The notes under the pieces were generated by a model that was not told the origin of the DNA, ran no database searches, and saw only the letters and a program-made list of their open reading frames with translations. From Anadara kagoshimensis (lineage: Eukaryota; Mollusca; Bivalvia; Arcoida; Arcidae), in the NCBI GenBank assembly GCA_021292105.1, contig CM037868.1, positions 32,988,523-33,052,522 on the forward strand: a stretch of DNA of 64,000 nt, in the 5' to 3' direction. Shown here one piece after another: positions 1-11,098 of the stretch; the stretch's first letter is position 1; every line of letters starts with the position of its first letter. A program made the translations under genes and the position numbers.

Positions 1-68
1 TTTTCAAAAAATTGCGGGCTGGAATTGCGGGCTAGCTTCACACCAGTGCTGTCGGTTCGGTACTAAAT

Positions 69-105
69 CGTTAGCTTAGTGTTAAACTTTCGACAGGTCT
101 ATACT
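69..105 (-). mobile_element. Isolated TIR-A end
   Basis: The sequence GTGTTAAACTTTCGACAGG preceded by CGTTAGCTTA matches the inverted terminal repeat found at both ends of the TIR-A elements in this window. No partner end lies to its left inside the window, so it is a solo end or the right end of an element that starts outside. The rest of 1-270 shows nothing recognisable. Confidence 0.6.
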
Positions 106-273
106 TTGCATACGCATAATGACAGAGCAGTTTTTCGTTGTTGTGGAATTTCCAACACATTTGTGTCAACTAACTTATAAAACACTTAACTCTTATACAA
201 TTACATAAAATTGCCGGTTTTAAGTTTTAACAAATTTTGTTATTGCCAACGAACTCTTATTTCTTTCTTACGA

Positions 274-883
274 TACAGTCCAGTCGAAAGTTTAACACGC
301 GGCTTACAGAAACAAATGGAAGCTAGGCTGTAGCGTAACCGAAATTTGGATGGATAAAAATGAAATATTGTGACTTATAAACCAGCTGCCGAAAAACTGC
401 CTCGATGTGATAAATGAAGAGTTGGTTGGTTGAAGGTTGCTTAATGTCGCATCAGCAATTTTTCAGCTATTCGCTACGAGAAGTATTTTATTAAACTCTA
501 TAGATTAATCTATGAACAACTTCGTGTATGCATGTGAAGTGCAAATGTGTTGTATGGTCTGCCTTGTACTAGTGCGTACTCAGGGCGACTTTAACGTGCT
601 AGCTCACCGAGTCAGTATGCCACAGACAAGCGTATCACTCCCCCCAGTAACATTATACTGATACCAGGTGCACCAGTAAAGGCCATCCGCAAGGAAAATT
701 CTTTTTCCCACATGTTGTCTGAGCGGGGCTCGAACTCACAACGGTGAGAAACTCTGGATTTGTAAACTGACGTCTTATCCATTTTGCCACCGCGGCCTCA
801 GAAATGAAGAGCCTAGATGTGCTAACGATTTGCACTAATTGATTCGTTAGCTTGGTCTTAAACTTTTGACAGGTCTGTACTGT
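274..883. mobile_element. TIR-A inverted-repeat element carrying a nested SINE
   Basis: The left end (around 274-310) reads CAGTCGAAAGTTTAACACG. The right end (843-883) is its reverse complement, ending AACTTTTGACAGGTCTGTA. The interior has no open frame of interest and contains a tRNA-headed SINE in reverse orientation (about 640-800). It is best explained as an old non-autonomous DNA transposon copy (MITE) that was later hit by a SINE. The pairing of these two ends is inferred from their orientation. Confidence 0.5.
640..800 (-). mobile_element. SINE with Arg-tRNA-like head
   Basis: Read on the minus strand, 800 to 718 resembles a tRNA. It has a box-A-like GTGGCAAAATGGATAAGAC, an anticodon-like stem, and a box-B-like GAGTTCGAGCCCCGC. 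The layout resembles arthropod and mollusc tRNA-Arg, but the stems are imperfect, so this is a SINE promoter head and not a functional tRNA. It differs from the Thr-like head of the common SINE-1 family in the window. Confidence 0.55.
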
Positions 884-1000
884 ATATATACCTAGCGTGA
901 GAACGTTTGAAATCTTGAGCGCTTGACGAATACCATAAGTTTTTTTTCTTACAGCACTCCGATTTTCTCCACAATTCCTGAGCTGACCTTATCGAAATAT

Positions 1001-1325
1001 AACGATGTGCTCGCTCCATACATGTATGGGGAAGCTTAAGATCGTGGGTTTGAACCAAGACCGGGTATGACCCAAGACTTGAAAATAGGTAGTGACTATT
1101 CTTTCGTCAAGCACTCGGCATTACGAATTGAAAGTCACGGTTCTTTCGGATGGGAACTTAAAGTAAACGAGTTCCTGGTCACGGTGGGCTTGGCACGATA
1201 AAAAACCCTGATGTATAATGCCATCAGAGCAACTCACAGGCAAAATTTCTGCACCTTCTGTTATAGTTGGTAACGTCTAGATATAAGTAAAATATTCTTG
1301 ACTGAGAGGTTATACTCATCTCAAG
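1001..1325 (+). mobile_element. SINE-1 copy, diverged head
   Basis: Box B (GTGGGTTTGAACC) and the family body are present: AAAGTCACGGTTCTTTCGGA, then a 'TGGGCTTGGCACGATAAA' segment, then the tail ending near 1325 with TATTCTTGACTGAGAGG. Box A is degraded. It is a retroposed, non-coding copy. Confidence 0.75.
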
Positions 1326-1576
1326 TTTACATATATCGAAACATCTCAATTCCGGAAATACCAGTACGCTAATGAACCAGTAACAATTTAATCAAAAGAG
1401 TTCGTACGGGAAATTAAAAAAAAACTAGTTAATTATAAATGCACTTAAAATACAAATCTATGCCTTGTTTTAACTGCAAAAGTCAAAATAATTAGGTTAC
1501 CTAGCGGCGAACTGCCATTTATACCTCAACTAAAACTGACTATTAAATTGAAATACCTAAACATGACAGAAACAAG

Positions 1577-1579
<3 letters not shown>

Positions 1580-1626
<47 letters not shown>
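1580..1626. repeat. (GA)n microsatellite
   Basis: An uninterrupted GA dinucleotide tract of about 47 bases. The flanks 1326-1579 and 1627-1767 are AT-rich, with no open frame or repeat that could be recognised. Confidence 0.95.
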
Positions 1627-1630
<4 letters not shown>

Positions 1631-1767
1631 ACTCACCGGTTAACTTTCATATCAGAATATAAACCACCTGTTTTATATCCATTCTGCCAAACTTCGTTAT
1701 AATGGTAAATGTTAACATAAAAAAATAATTGATTTTCAGTTGAAAATTATCAGATAACTTAAATAAC

Positions 1768-4700
1768 GTCGAGCGCCACCTAGAGGGAAACTGGCCAAGC
1801 TAACATATAAACTCTATACGGTATCCAGGCGTACAGGCCAATACAAAAGTTATATTCGTTTTTCATTATATACAATGCTGTCTTAATTATTTAGTTCTCA
1901 CCTAAATGAACTCCGACGGCATCGAGACCAACATTGACTCCGAGAAACCGACAAAGCTAAGGCATTGAGACCCACCCTGAGATTTTGTGAAAGCTAAGAT
2001 AAAACTTACGGTATCCAGGCCGATACAAAGTTTATGTTCGTTTTTCCCTAACTGCAATGCGTTCTAGACATACAGGCCGATACAAAAAATATGCTTGTTT
2101 TTACCTTATTGTCATGCTTTTTAGTTTTATTTAGTTCTTTTTCAAATGAACTCCAACGACATCCAGGTCCACTCAAAGAGAAACTGACCAAGCTAAGATA
2201 CAACTTATCTCTACGATGTCCAGACACACAGGCCGATACAAAAGTTATGTTTGTTTTTTCCTAACTGCACTAATTGCAATACGTTCTAGTTTATTTTAGT
2301 TCTTATTCAAATGAACTCCAACGATATCCAGGTCCACCAAGAGAGAAAATGACCAAGCTAAGACAGCTTATCTCTACGATGTCCAGACATACAGGCCAAT
2401 ACAAAAGTTATGTTCGTTTTTTCCTAATTGCAATGCGTTCTAGTTTTATTTAGTTCTTATTCAAATGAACTCCAACGACATCGATGTCCACCCAGAGAGA
2501 AAATGACCAAGCTAAGATACAACGTCTTATCTATACTATGTCCAGACATACAGGCCAATACAAAAGTTATGTTTGTTTTTTCCTAACTGCACTAACTGCA
2601 ATGCGTTCTAGTTTATTTTAGTTCTTATTCAAATGAACTTCAACGACATCCAGGTCCACCCAGAGAGAAACTGACCAAGCTAAGACAACTTATCTCTACG
2701 ATGTCCAGACATACAGTCCAATACAAACGTTATGTTCGTTTTTCCTAATTGCCATGCTTTTTAGCTTTATTTAGTTCTTATTCAAATGGACCCAAACGAT
2801 ATCCACGTCCACCCAGAGAGAAACTGACCAAGCTAAAATGCAACTTATCTATACGATGCCCAGACACACAGGCCGATACAAAGGTTATGTTCGTTTTTCC
2901 CTAATTGCAATGCGTTCTAGTTTATTTTAGTTCTTATTCAAATGAACTCCAACGACATCCAGGTCCACCCAGAGAGAAACTGACCAAGCTAAGATACAAC
3001 TTATCTTAACGATGTCCAGACACAGAGGCCAATACAAAAGTTATGTTTGTTGTTCCCTAACTGCAATGCGTTCTAGACATACAGGCCGATACAAAAGTTA
3101 TGTTTGTTTTTACCTAATTGCAACGCGTTCTAGTTTATTTTAGTTCTTATTCAAATGAACTCCAACGACATCGATGTCCACCCAGAGAGAAACTAGCCAA
3201 GCTAAGATACAACTTATCTTAACGATGTCCAGACACAGAGGCCAATACAAAAGTTATGTTCGTTGTTCCCTAACTGCAATGCGTTCTAGACATACAGGCC
3301 GATACAAAAGTTATGTTTGTTTTTACCTAATTGCAATGCGTTCTAGGTTATTTTAGTTCTTATTCAAATGAACTCCAACGACATCGATGTCCACCCAGAG
3401 AGAAACTAGCCAAGCTAAGATACAACTTATCTTAACGATGTCCAGACACAGAGGCCAATACAAAAGTTATGTTTGTTGTTCCCTAACTGCAATGCGTTCT
3501 AGACATACAGGCCGATACAAAAGTTATGTTTGTTTTTACCTAATTGCAACGCGTTCTAGTTTATTTTAGTTCTTATTCAAATGAACTCCAACGACATCGA
3601 TGTCCACCCAGAGAGAAACTAGCCAAGCTAAGATACAACTTATCTTAACGATGTCCAGACACAGAGGCCAATACAAAAGTTATGTTCGTTGTTCCCTAAC
3701 TGCAATGCGTTCTAGACATACAGGCCGATACAAAAGTTATGTTTGTTTTTACCTAATTGCAATGCGTTCTAGGTTATTTTAGTTCTTATTCAAATGAACT
3801 CCAACGACATCGATGTCCACCCAGAGAGAAAATGACCAAGCTAAGATACAACTTATCTTTACGATGTTCAGACACACAGGCCAATAGAAAAGTTAAGTTT
3901 GTTTTTTCCTAACTGCAATGCGTTCTAGACATACAGGCCGATACAAAAGTTAAGTTTGTTTTTTCCTAACTGCAATGTGTTCTAGTTTATTATAGTTCTT
4001 ATTCAAATGAACTCCAACGACATCGATGTCCACCCAGAGAGAAAATGACCAAGCTAAGATACAACTTATCTCTACGATGTCCAGACATACAGGCCAATAC
4101 AAAAGTTATGTTCGTTTTTTCCTTATTGCCATGCTTTTTAGCTTTATTTAGTTCTCATTCAAATGAACTCCAACGACATCCAGGTCCACCTAAAGAGAAA
4201 CTGACCAAGCTAAAATACAATTTATCTATACTATGCCCAGACACAGAGGCCAATACAAAAGTTATGTTCGTTGTTCCCTAACTGCAATGCGTTCTAGACA
4301 TACAGGCCGATACAAAAGTTATGTTCGTTTTTCCCTAACTGCAATGCGTTCTAGACATACAGGCCGATACAAAAGTTATGTTCGTTGTTCCCTAACTGCA
4401 AAGCGTTCTAGACATACAGGCCGATACAAAAGTTATGTTCGTTGTTCCCTAACTGCAATGCGTTCTAGACATACAGGCCGATACAAAGGCCAAGCTAAGA
4501 TACAACTTATCTTAACGATGTCCAGACACAGAGGCCAATACAAAAGTTATGTTCGTTGTTCCCTAACTGCAATGCGTTCTAGACATACAGGCCGATACAA
4601 AAGTTATGTTCGTTTTTCCCTAATTGCAATACGTTCTAGTTTATTTTAGTTCTTATTCAAATGAACTCCAACGACATCCAGGTCCACCCAGAGAGAAACT

Positions 4701-5214
4701 GACCAAGCTAAGATACAACTTATCTTAACGATGTCCAGACACAGAGGCCGATACAAAAGTTATGTTCGTTGTTCCCTAACTGCAATGCGTTCTAGACATA
4801 CAGGCCGATACAAAAGTTATGTTCGTTGTTCCCTAACTGCAATGCGTTCTAGACATACAGGCCGATACAAAGGTTATGTTCGTTTTTCCCTAATTGCAAT
4901 ACGTTCTAGTTTATTTTAGTTCTTATTCAAATGAACTCCAACGACATCCAGGTCCACCCAGAGAGAAACTGACCAAGCTAAGATACAACTTATTTTTACG
5001 GTATCCAGACATATAGGCCGATACAAAAGTTATGTTCGTTTTTCTCTAACTGCAATGCTTTCTAACTTATTTAATTGTGGTCTAAATAAACTCCGACGGC
5101 ATCGATATCCACCTACAGAGAAACAGGCGAAGCTAATGCGGTGCCCATACATACAGGCCGATACAAAAGTTATGTTTGTTTTTTTTCTAACTGCAATGCG
5201 TTCTAGTTTATGTT
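1768..5214. repeat. Satellite array, 213-bp unit with 57-bp subunit
   Basis: About 3.4 kb of tandem repeats. The unit contains AACTCCAACGACATCCAGG, then CAAGCTAAGATACAACTTAT, then a subunit built on ACAGGCCGATACAAAAGTTA and ending GCAATGCGTTCTAG. Near-identical units start at 3174, 3387 and 3600, giving an exact 213-bp period. The 57-bp subunit is repeated internally (for example 4290-4480). Both periods are multiples of three, so short frames stay open (19-residue repeats such as MRSRHTGRYKSYV). These are not genes. Similarity is highest around 3000-4900 and decays at both edges. Confidence 0.95.
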
Positions 5215-5805
5215 ATGGAGATAAATTGACAGAATTTTGCTTTCGGACATTTTTCTTAATTTGGTTGACTTTAAATTCAATTTGAATATATTGGAATATA
5301 ATTAATCTAAAATCAAAAATTTTGAGTTTAATTTCTTTTCAAAGTAATTGTTTTATAATTTTATATTAGACTAATCTTTATGGATTTTATTTCATTATGA
5401 GTAATTAAAGTGACTGATGCAAATTGAACTTAATTAGTGACGGCGGCACGAAGGTCAAACAGGATAAGGTTAAGCCATCCATTAGCGGACAGATGGATTA
5501 AGGAACCCGACATTTAGCAATTGACACTTATATCTCGAATTCTCTTGGTGTTTTCTTAACTATTTCCTTTTGGTTTTCTGTGATTATTATCGTGAAATTA
5601 TTGTTTTTATTTTGAATTTCAAATTGTTTATGTTGACAAACTGTTAGGCAGTTGGAGTCGGACGTTCAACCCGACAACACCCAACTTATTTAGATCTGAA
5701 TAAATTGTTGAGACTGGTTTGCATCTTATTGCGAATTTAGCAGTAACTAAGTTGAAAAGATTGCAAATATAAAAAGTGCGAGCCAAGGTCAAAAGAGAAC
5801 CTTAC
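5215..5805. other. Unannotated AT-rich interval
   Basis: No coding frame, tRNA-like block or inverted repeat was recognised. The sequence is AT-rich and appears single copy within the window. Confidence 0.5.
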
Positions 5806-6442
5806 TGTTTAATTTATGTCCGGCAGAACACATGTTTTTCAAGCTTTTAGATATGAAAATCAATAAATTTTCTATCATGTCATATACCGTTGTGAAGTAT
5901 GCATTTTGTCATAATAAATGAGCACCAAGGTACATACCATCTCATTCAGAAAATAAAACGCAAAACTTTTTAAAATCCTGGCGGGCATCTACACTATGCA
6001 TTGGAGCCACACAGACGACAGGAAGTATAAAAAGAATTGAACTGCGCATGTACGACGATTTCATTTTTTCACACCGGTAAGATCGTCTGACTAAAGGGAG
6101 ACCAAAAAAAAACAGTAGCTGTAAACAACCAAATTGTAGGAGTTGTTTCCCTTGGTACGCAATCGTACCCACGATAAATAGGCAAATCCAGGATAAACCT
6201 GAAATTGTCCGGATGATTGCAACTTCCGTTCGTCTGTTTCAAAAGTAAACAATGACAAATTCCCCGCAAGGATTTTAAAAAGTTTTGCGTTTTATTTTCT
6301 GAATGAGATGGTATGTACCTTGGTGCTCATTTATTACGACAAAATGCATACTTCACAACGGTATATGACATGATAGAAAATTTATTGATTTTCATATCTA
6401 AAAGCTTGAAAAACATGTGCTCTGCCAGACATGAATTAAACA
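5806..6442. mobile_element. Foldback element with about 180-bp inverted arms
   Basis: The left arm 5806-5985 is the near-perfect reverse complement of the right arm 6262-6442. Matching segments include AGCACCAAGGTACATACCAT on the left and ATGGTATGTACCTTGGTGCT on the right, and AAAATAAAACGCAAAAC against GTTTTGCGTTTTATTTT. A spacer of about 276 bp separates the arms and has no convincing coding frame. Arm similarity is very high, with only a handful of mismatches seen, so the element is young or kept alike by gene conversion. The superfamily is unassigned. Confidence 0.85.
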
Positions 6443-6464
6443 TATGCCCATATAGTGGCATAAT

Positions 6465-6606
6465 ATTTATTTTAGTTCTTATTCAAATGAACTCCAACGA
6501 CCTCGATGTCCATTTAAAGAGAAACTGACCAAGCTAAAATATTATTTACTATACGGTATCTACACATATAGACGACCTATTCATTTTCCTGACTGCGATG
6601 TTTTAC
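6465..6606. repeat. Solo monomer of the 213-bp satellite
   Basis: One diverged unit (TTCTTATTCAAATGAACTCC, then GAGAAACTGACCAAGCTAAA, then a degraded subunit) lies 1.2 kb beyond the main array, on the far side of the foldback element. Confidence 0.75.
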
Positions 6607-6653
6607 TTAATTACAGGTCAGACCTGTCGAAAGTTAAACACTAGGATAACAAA

Positions 6654-7131
6654 TCAGGGGCGTAGCAGAGGTTTTTATAATGTGGACGCCTAAAGAGGGC
6701 AGGGGGTTTGGGGGCCGCCCTGATGCGAATTTTCGGCCCTCAAGGGCGCTATTTATCAGAATTTTTCTTATAATTTTATGCTATGCTGTGGTAGTTTTTG
6801 TCGTTCTTTTGAGGACTGGTTTATTCTTAAACCTGAAGACGAGGTACAAGGGGATCTGATGTTGTATGGCATAAGCACTACGAAAACAACACACTCAATA
6901 ATTGAGAAAGTAAAAATGGGAGTTCAATTAATATAGTGGTGAGGTTAAACGGAGGAGAGGAAATATATTTGTAAATATATTGCGTTAATACATAATGAAA
7001 CGTGACGAATGGCTAGTAGAAGTCAAGACAACACCAGAACCGCACCTCGGAGGCTATCGAAGTCAGGTATAAACCGAATTCGTATATAACATTTCCGGTG
7101 AAGACCAACGGTTTGGTATAAGAAATATATT

Positions 7132-7169
<38 letters not shown>

Positions 7170-7225
7170 GCGAAAACAATGTGAACGTTTTTGCGTATAA
7201 ACGTACGCCTGGCTACGTCCTTGCA
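6654..7225. mobile_element. GGGGCGTAGC-ended inverted-repeat element
   Basis: The left end has AGGGGCGTAGCAGAGG. The right end, 7200-7225, has GCCTGGCTACGTCCTTGC, an imperfect inverted match. The interior holds a G-rich stretch (6690-6760), unremarkable AT-rich sequence and a CT microsatellite. A second copy of the same style lies at 9764-10145. A TIR-A left end (CAGACCTGTCGAAAGTTAAA) abuts it at 6618-6653. Confidence 0.45.
7133..7166. repeat. (CT)n microsatellite
   Basis: A CT dinucleotide tract of about 34 bases inside a MITE-like element. Confidence 0.95.
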
Positions 7226-7267
7226 AATTGATGCCGAATCAACAGCTTATCCCGTCGTTATTTACAG

Positions 7268-7472
7268 TACAGTCCTGTCCAAAGTTTAACACTGAACTAA
7301 CAAACAAGGAGCCGCAGTGGTCAGGATATTGGTACCTAGTAACCGAAATTTTGACAAGAGATAGATAGCAGTTGCCAAAAATCTAAATATAAATCTCAAG
7401 GGACCCAGATGAGCTGCCGATTCGGGCCTTATTCGTCAGCTCAGTATTAAACTTTTGACAAGTCTGTACTGT
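7268..7472. mobile_element. TIR-A MITE, about 205 bp, both ends present
   Basis: It starts TACAGTCCTGTCCAAAGTTT and ends AACTTTTGACAAGTCTGTA. The ends are inverted repeats of about 35 bp. The interior has no coding frame. The copy at 58737-58945 has the same size and structure, which defines the full-length element in this window. Confidence 0.8.
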
Positions 7473-7712
7473 TCATCTCAGCAGCTTTACGACATCCGAT
7501 ATCTTTTCGACACTAGCTATCCATAAATCGGCAATTCGGCAGCTTATTTTTGACCCCGTTTGTCACCATTAAACTTTCCACAGGGCTGTACTGTTCATCT
7601 CAGCAGCTTTTCGATATCCGATATCTTTTGGGCACTAGCTATAACTCGGCAACTCAGCAGCTTATTTTTGACCCCGTTTGTCACCATTAAACTTTTGACA
7701 GGGCTGTAGTGA
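7473..7712. repeat. Tandem extra copies of the TIR-A right half
   Basis: Two tandem copies of about 112 bp follow the MITE directly. Each begins TTCATCTCAGCAGCTTT and ends with the right-end inverted repeat (AACTTTCCACAGGGCTGTAC and AACTTTTGACAGGGCTGTAG). The right half of the element has been duplicated in place. Confidence 0.8.
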
Positions 7713-7751
7713 TACGTATCGCTTTTCTCCTCAAAATAGGGTTGTTTTTAT

Positions 7752-8250
7752 CTAAATTGAAAAATTTTCACCATTCGCCGACCACGCCAACAATGTTCCG
7801 ATAAAGGGTCGACATGCTTGAATAACACGCAAAAAGAATGAAAACTCGGCCTGAATTGTGCGATTTAATGACGTCACTGACACTAGAACGCTATTAGTTG
7901 CCGTGACGCTGCTTTGGTACCGTGATGGTGGCCAGTGTCGGAACATTGTGGGCGTAGCCAGCGATATGTCAATTACACGCAAAAAAATGAAAACTGGGCC
8001 TGAATTGTGATATTTTATGACGTCTTTGACAATAGAACGTCATTAGTTGCCGTGACGCTGCTTTGGTACCGTGATGGCGGCCAGTGTCGGAACATAATAA
8101 GCGTGGCCGGCGAAAACTAGGCCTGACTTGTGATGTACCGTGACGTCACTGACACTAGAATGTCATAAGTTGTCGTGACGGTGCTTTAATACCGTGATGG
8201 TGGCCTATGTCGGAACATAACAGGGGTGGACGGCGATACGTCAATTCCAC
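7752..8250 (-). mobile_element. Three nested or tandem TIR-B MITE copies
   Basis: Units containing TTAATGACGTCACTGACAC, then GACGCTGCTTTGGTACCGTG, then GTGTCGGAACAT recur at about 7770-7975, 7975-8105 and 8105-8245. The ends match 'GGGCGT(G/A)GCC(G/A)GCGATA.GTCAATT'. Solo full-length copies in the opposite orientation lie at 11630-11839 and 15584-15807. A 76-codon open frame here is an artefact of the repeat. Confidence 0.8.
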
Positions 8251-9763
8251 ATGCATGTACCTTTAGTATGGAATATGGTATAGTACTGATTTTTGTAAAC
8301 GCGCTTCGGAGAATCGGCGAGAGATTTTTAGATCAGGCTTTTTTCTGAGTAACCAGTAGTAGTAACAGAAAATATTTTGTTAAAATCAAAAACCTTTTGA
8401 TGCCACGTATTGCCATCTTGGCCGGATATTGACAAGCTGTAATCTGCCATCTAGGGGCTTAAATTACATGAACTTCTTGCCAAAGTCCAGATAATCCCAG
8501 GGAGAAAATTAAACTTACTTATTCCTTATATTTTGTGATCTTCCTAGCCCAAGTTTTACAACCATCCCTTTCCTAAGATTTTCCTAAACATAAATTTAGC
8601 AAATTCAAATTTTAACAATGTTTTTCGGAACTTCAAATTTAAATTTTAACAAAAACTAAATGCAGATGTTATAACATGATAGTATAGAATCAGACCTTAA
8701 AATCCGAAATATCTTTAAAAAATGAACAAAAATTTTTGAGATTTTTTATTAAATTATCTAAGTTAAGAAATGATTGTGAAACCAACGCCATTTTAGCAAA
8801 TTGCAGAGTTAGCGGAGGCAATACTGATCAAGTATATTTACAATTCCATTATTACAACTTCGATAACACTTTAATTGTCATTATATGTTATCAGTCGATA
8901 ACAACAATAGAAAGTAGTTCCGGCTTTGTTGACAATCTGTGTGTCAACGGATTTCTAGATCCCCCTTTTTGACGTTTCGCGTAACGTTGAAAACGGGAAA
9001 ACCTAAAGACTTCACACTACGCCCAATAACTTCAGTCAAGTATACTCACAAATTCTACGTTTTCAAATTGCACGTTAATTTTTAACACGAGAATGAAAAC
9101 AAATTTGTAATTATTCAATAAAAATCATAAAGAAGGAAAAGCCTGTGCTATTTTTTTTAAGTTGACAGTATTTCCATCCGCCATTAACGCAGTGGAGTAC
9201 CATCGAAATGTTTGTTAAAGTTACAATGGGTAACTTCGCATTTCATGAAATTTGAGAAAGGCCATTCTTAGTTATACCACTATAACTAACAATACAATTG
9301 TCTTTATTTCTTAAATAAAGCGAGAAAAATATATAAATTTAAATTGATTTATTTATTCATCATTTACACCAAAAAAACAAGGTCGAGCTGATTACAGAGA
9401 AAACTCATAACAACACAAAACATATGACAATCAAATACAAGTTAGTTTGATACTCGTACCATAGATTATGAACCGTTACTCAGTTTGGACCCCTCTCTCA
9501 GTCTAAGTGACTGTATCTCATTATCAATATTTTAGTTTAATTTTATTTTTTAAAGCTACGGATATCTTTTACAGATATCGTAAACGATTACACTTTACAA
9601 AAGGAATAAGTCAAGTTTTGTTTTAGTGAACCTCTTTGTGTGTAACATAAGACCGCAATTTGCGCTGGTCCAATATCCCGGTTAACAAACATTATCATTA
9701 TTTTATTTATAAAGTACATTTAAAAAATAGTATACGACATTAAAGCCTCATTCACATGACGAA
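8251..9763. other. Unannotated AT-rich interval
   Basis: No domain, splice structure or recognisable repeat was seen. A 78-codon open frame (8736-8972, plus) has ordinary AT-rich composition and no recognisable motif, so it is not called. Confidence 0.5.
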
Positions 9764-10145
9764 CAGGTGCGTAGCCGAGCATGTTGGTAAATTACGCACT
9801 GTAAACGTGAAAATTGCGCCTTTTTCTAGGGGGTATGGGGGCATGCTCCCCCAGAAAATTTTGAAGAAATACATGGCATGTTTTCCATGAATTTCGACCC
9901 TTATCTGCAATTTTTTTTGACTAAACTTCAAAACGAAATTTAAACGACCACTGAATTGTACTTTGATTCATATGCATAAATCGTCCTGTTCATTATGATA
10001 GTTTCAGTGTCGAGGGTTAAATTTTGTATTGCTTTCAAGTTTTAAAATATAGCTGTCATATAATTATTTTTAACATTTTAGATATGATATTTGACCAAAT
10101 TAACTTACGCACGGTCGTATGTGCGTATGCTCAGCTACGCCCTTG
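9764..10145. mobile_element. GCGTAGC-ended MITE, about 380 bp
   Basis: The left end reads AGGTGCGTAGCCGAGCAT. The right end reads GCGTATGCTCAGCTACGCCC, its imperfect reverse complement. Near the left end is a GC-rich palindrome, GGGGGTATGGGGGCATGCTC, followed by CCCC. It is the same style as 6654-7225. Confidence 0.55.
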
Positions 10146-10384
10146 ACGAAAATCTACTAGGAGTAAATATACACATATGCAAAAGTAAATTAGCATCTGG
10201 TCTGAGTAGGTGCACATTTACAATCTGTGTATATTTGCACATGTGTATATTTACATTTGCATACATGCAATTGCGTTCACATGATGATAAAAAAACTTAT
10301 TTTAGACAACAAGATAAAAAAAACTTATTTGAACACCAAGAAATCATTCTAATATTTAATCAGTGAAATATCGTCTACCTCTAC

Positions 10385-10948
10385 CACTAGAATGGGGTTT
10401 TACCGGAATAAATGCGAAATTCCGGAATAGATAGACACTTTCCGTAATCTTCGCGAAAATCCGGAATATATTTAGATCAAATCCGGAATTTTTTTAACAA
10501 ATCCGAAATAATCAAACAAAATCCGGAATTATTAGAATATTTTACGGTAAATTTTACGGATTCTAAAATTTTCGGTAAGTGTGATTATTCCGGTAACTTG
10601 TCTGATTATTCCGGTAAAAGATTGATTATTACGGTAAAAGTTTAATAATTCCGGCAAATGTCCAATTAATACGATAAATTAAAAAAAAAATCATTATTTT
10701 TTTTAGAAAATTTCCCGTAATAATTGGACATTTGCCGGAATAATTAGATTTTTACTGTAATAATCAGTCTTTTACCGGAATAATTAGACTTTTACCGGAA
10801 TTTTTAGATTATGTAAAACTTAACGTAAAAAAAAATATCCAATTATTCCGGATTTTGCCTGATTATTCCGGATTTTACCTAATTATTTCGGATTTGCTCT
10901 GATTATTCCGGATTTTTGCAATTATTCCGGTAAAACCGCCTTCTAGTG
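10385..10948. mobile_element. Foldback element built of ATTATTCCGG subrepeats
   Basis: The left end is CACTAGAATGGGGTTTTACC and the right end is GGTAAAACCGCCTTCTAGTG, an inverted pair. Both arms consist of degenerate repeats of about 20 bp centred on ATTATTCCGGTAAAAG (right-facing) or AATCCGGAAT (left-facing). The arms meet near 10680-10700 at a poly-A/T centre. It contains no coding frame. The architecture parallels the larger element at 52534-55626. Confidence 0.8.
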
Positions 10949-11098
10949 TATACAATGAAAACGAATGGCTTTGTCTAATTGATTCGTGCTCTTTGAATTA
11001 CTTTACCTATTTGCTTTCATTGCTATTTTTTAATTCTCATATAATAAATTGTATTAGTTTGTCTGCTTTTCCCGTAGCCATTTTTTTGGTGTTTAACC

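Noticed and set aside
3174-4919. Series of open frames of 60-138 codons with repeated MRSRHTGRYKSYV-type peptides
   Set aside because: They fall exactly on the 213-bp and 57-bp satellite units. The periods are multiples of three, so open frames are expected without coding.
10091-10366. 91-codon plus-strand frame
   Set aside because: It overlaps the end of a MITE, has no recognisable motif and includes repeated ATTTGCATA-type low-complexity sequence.
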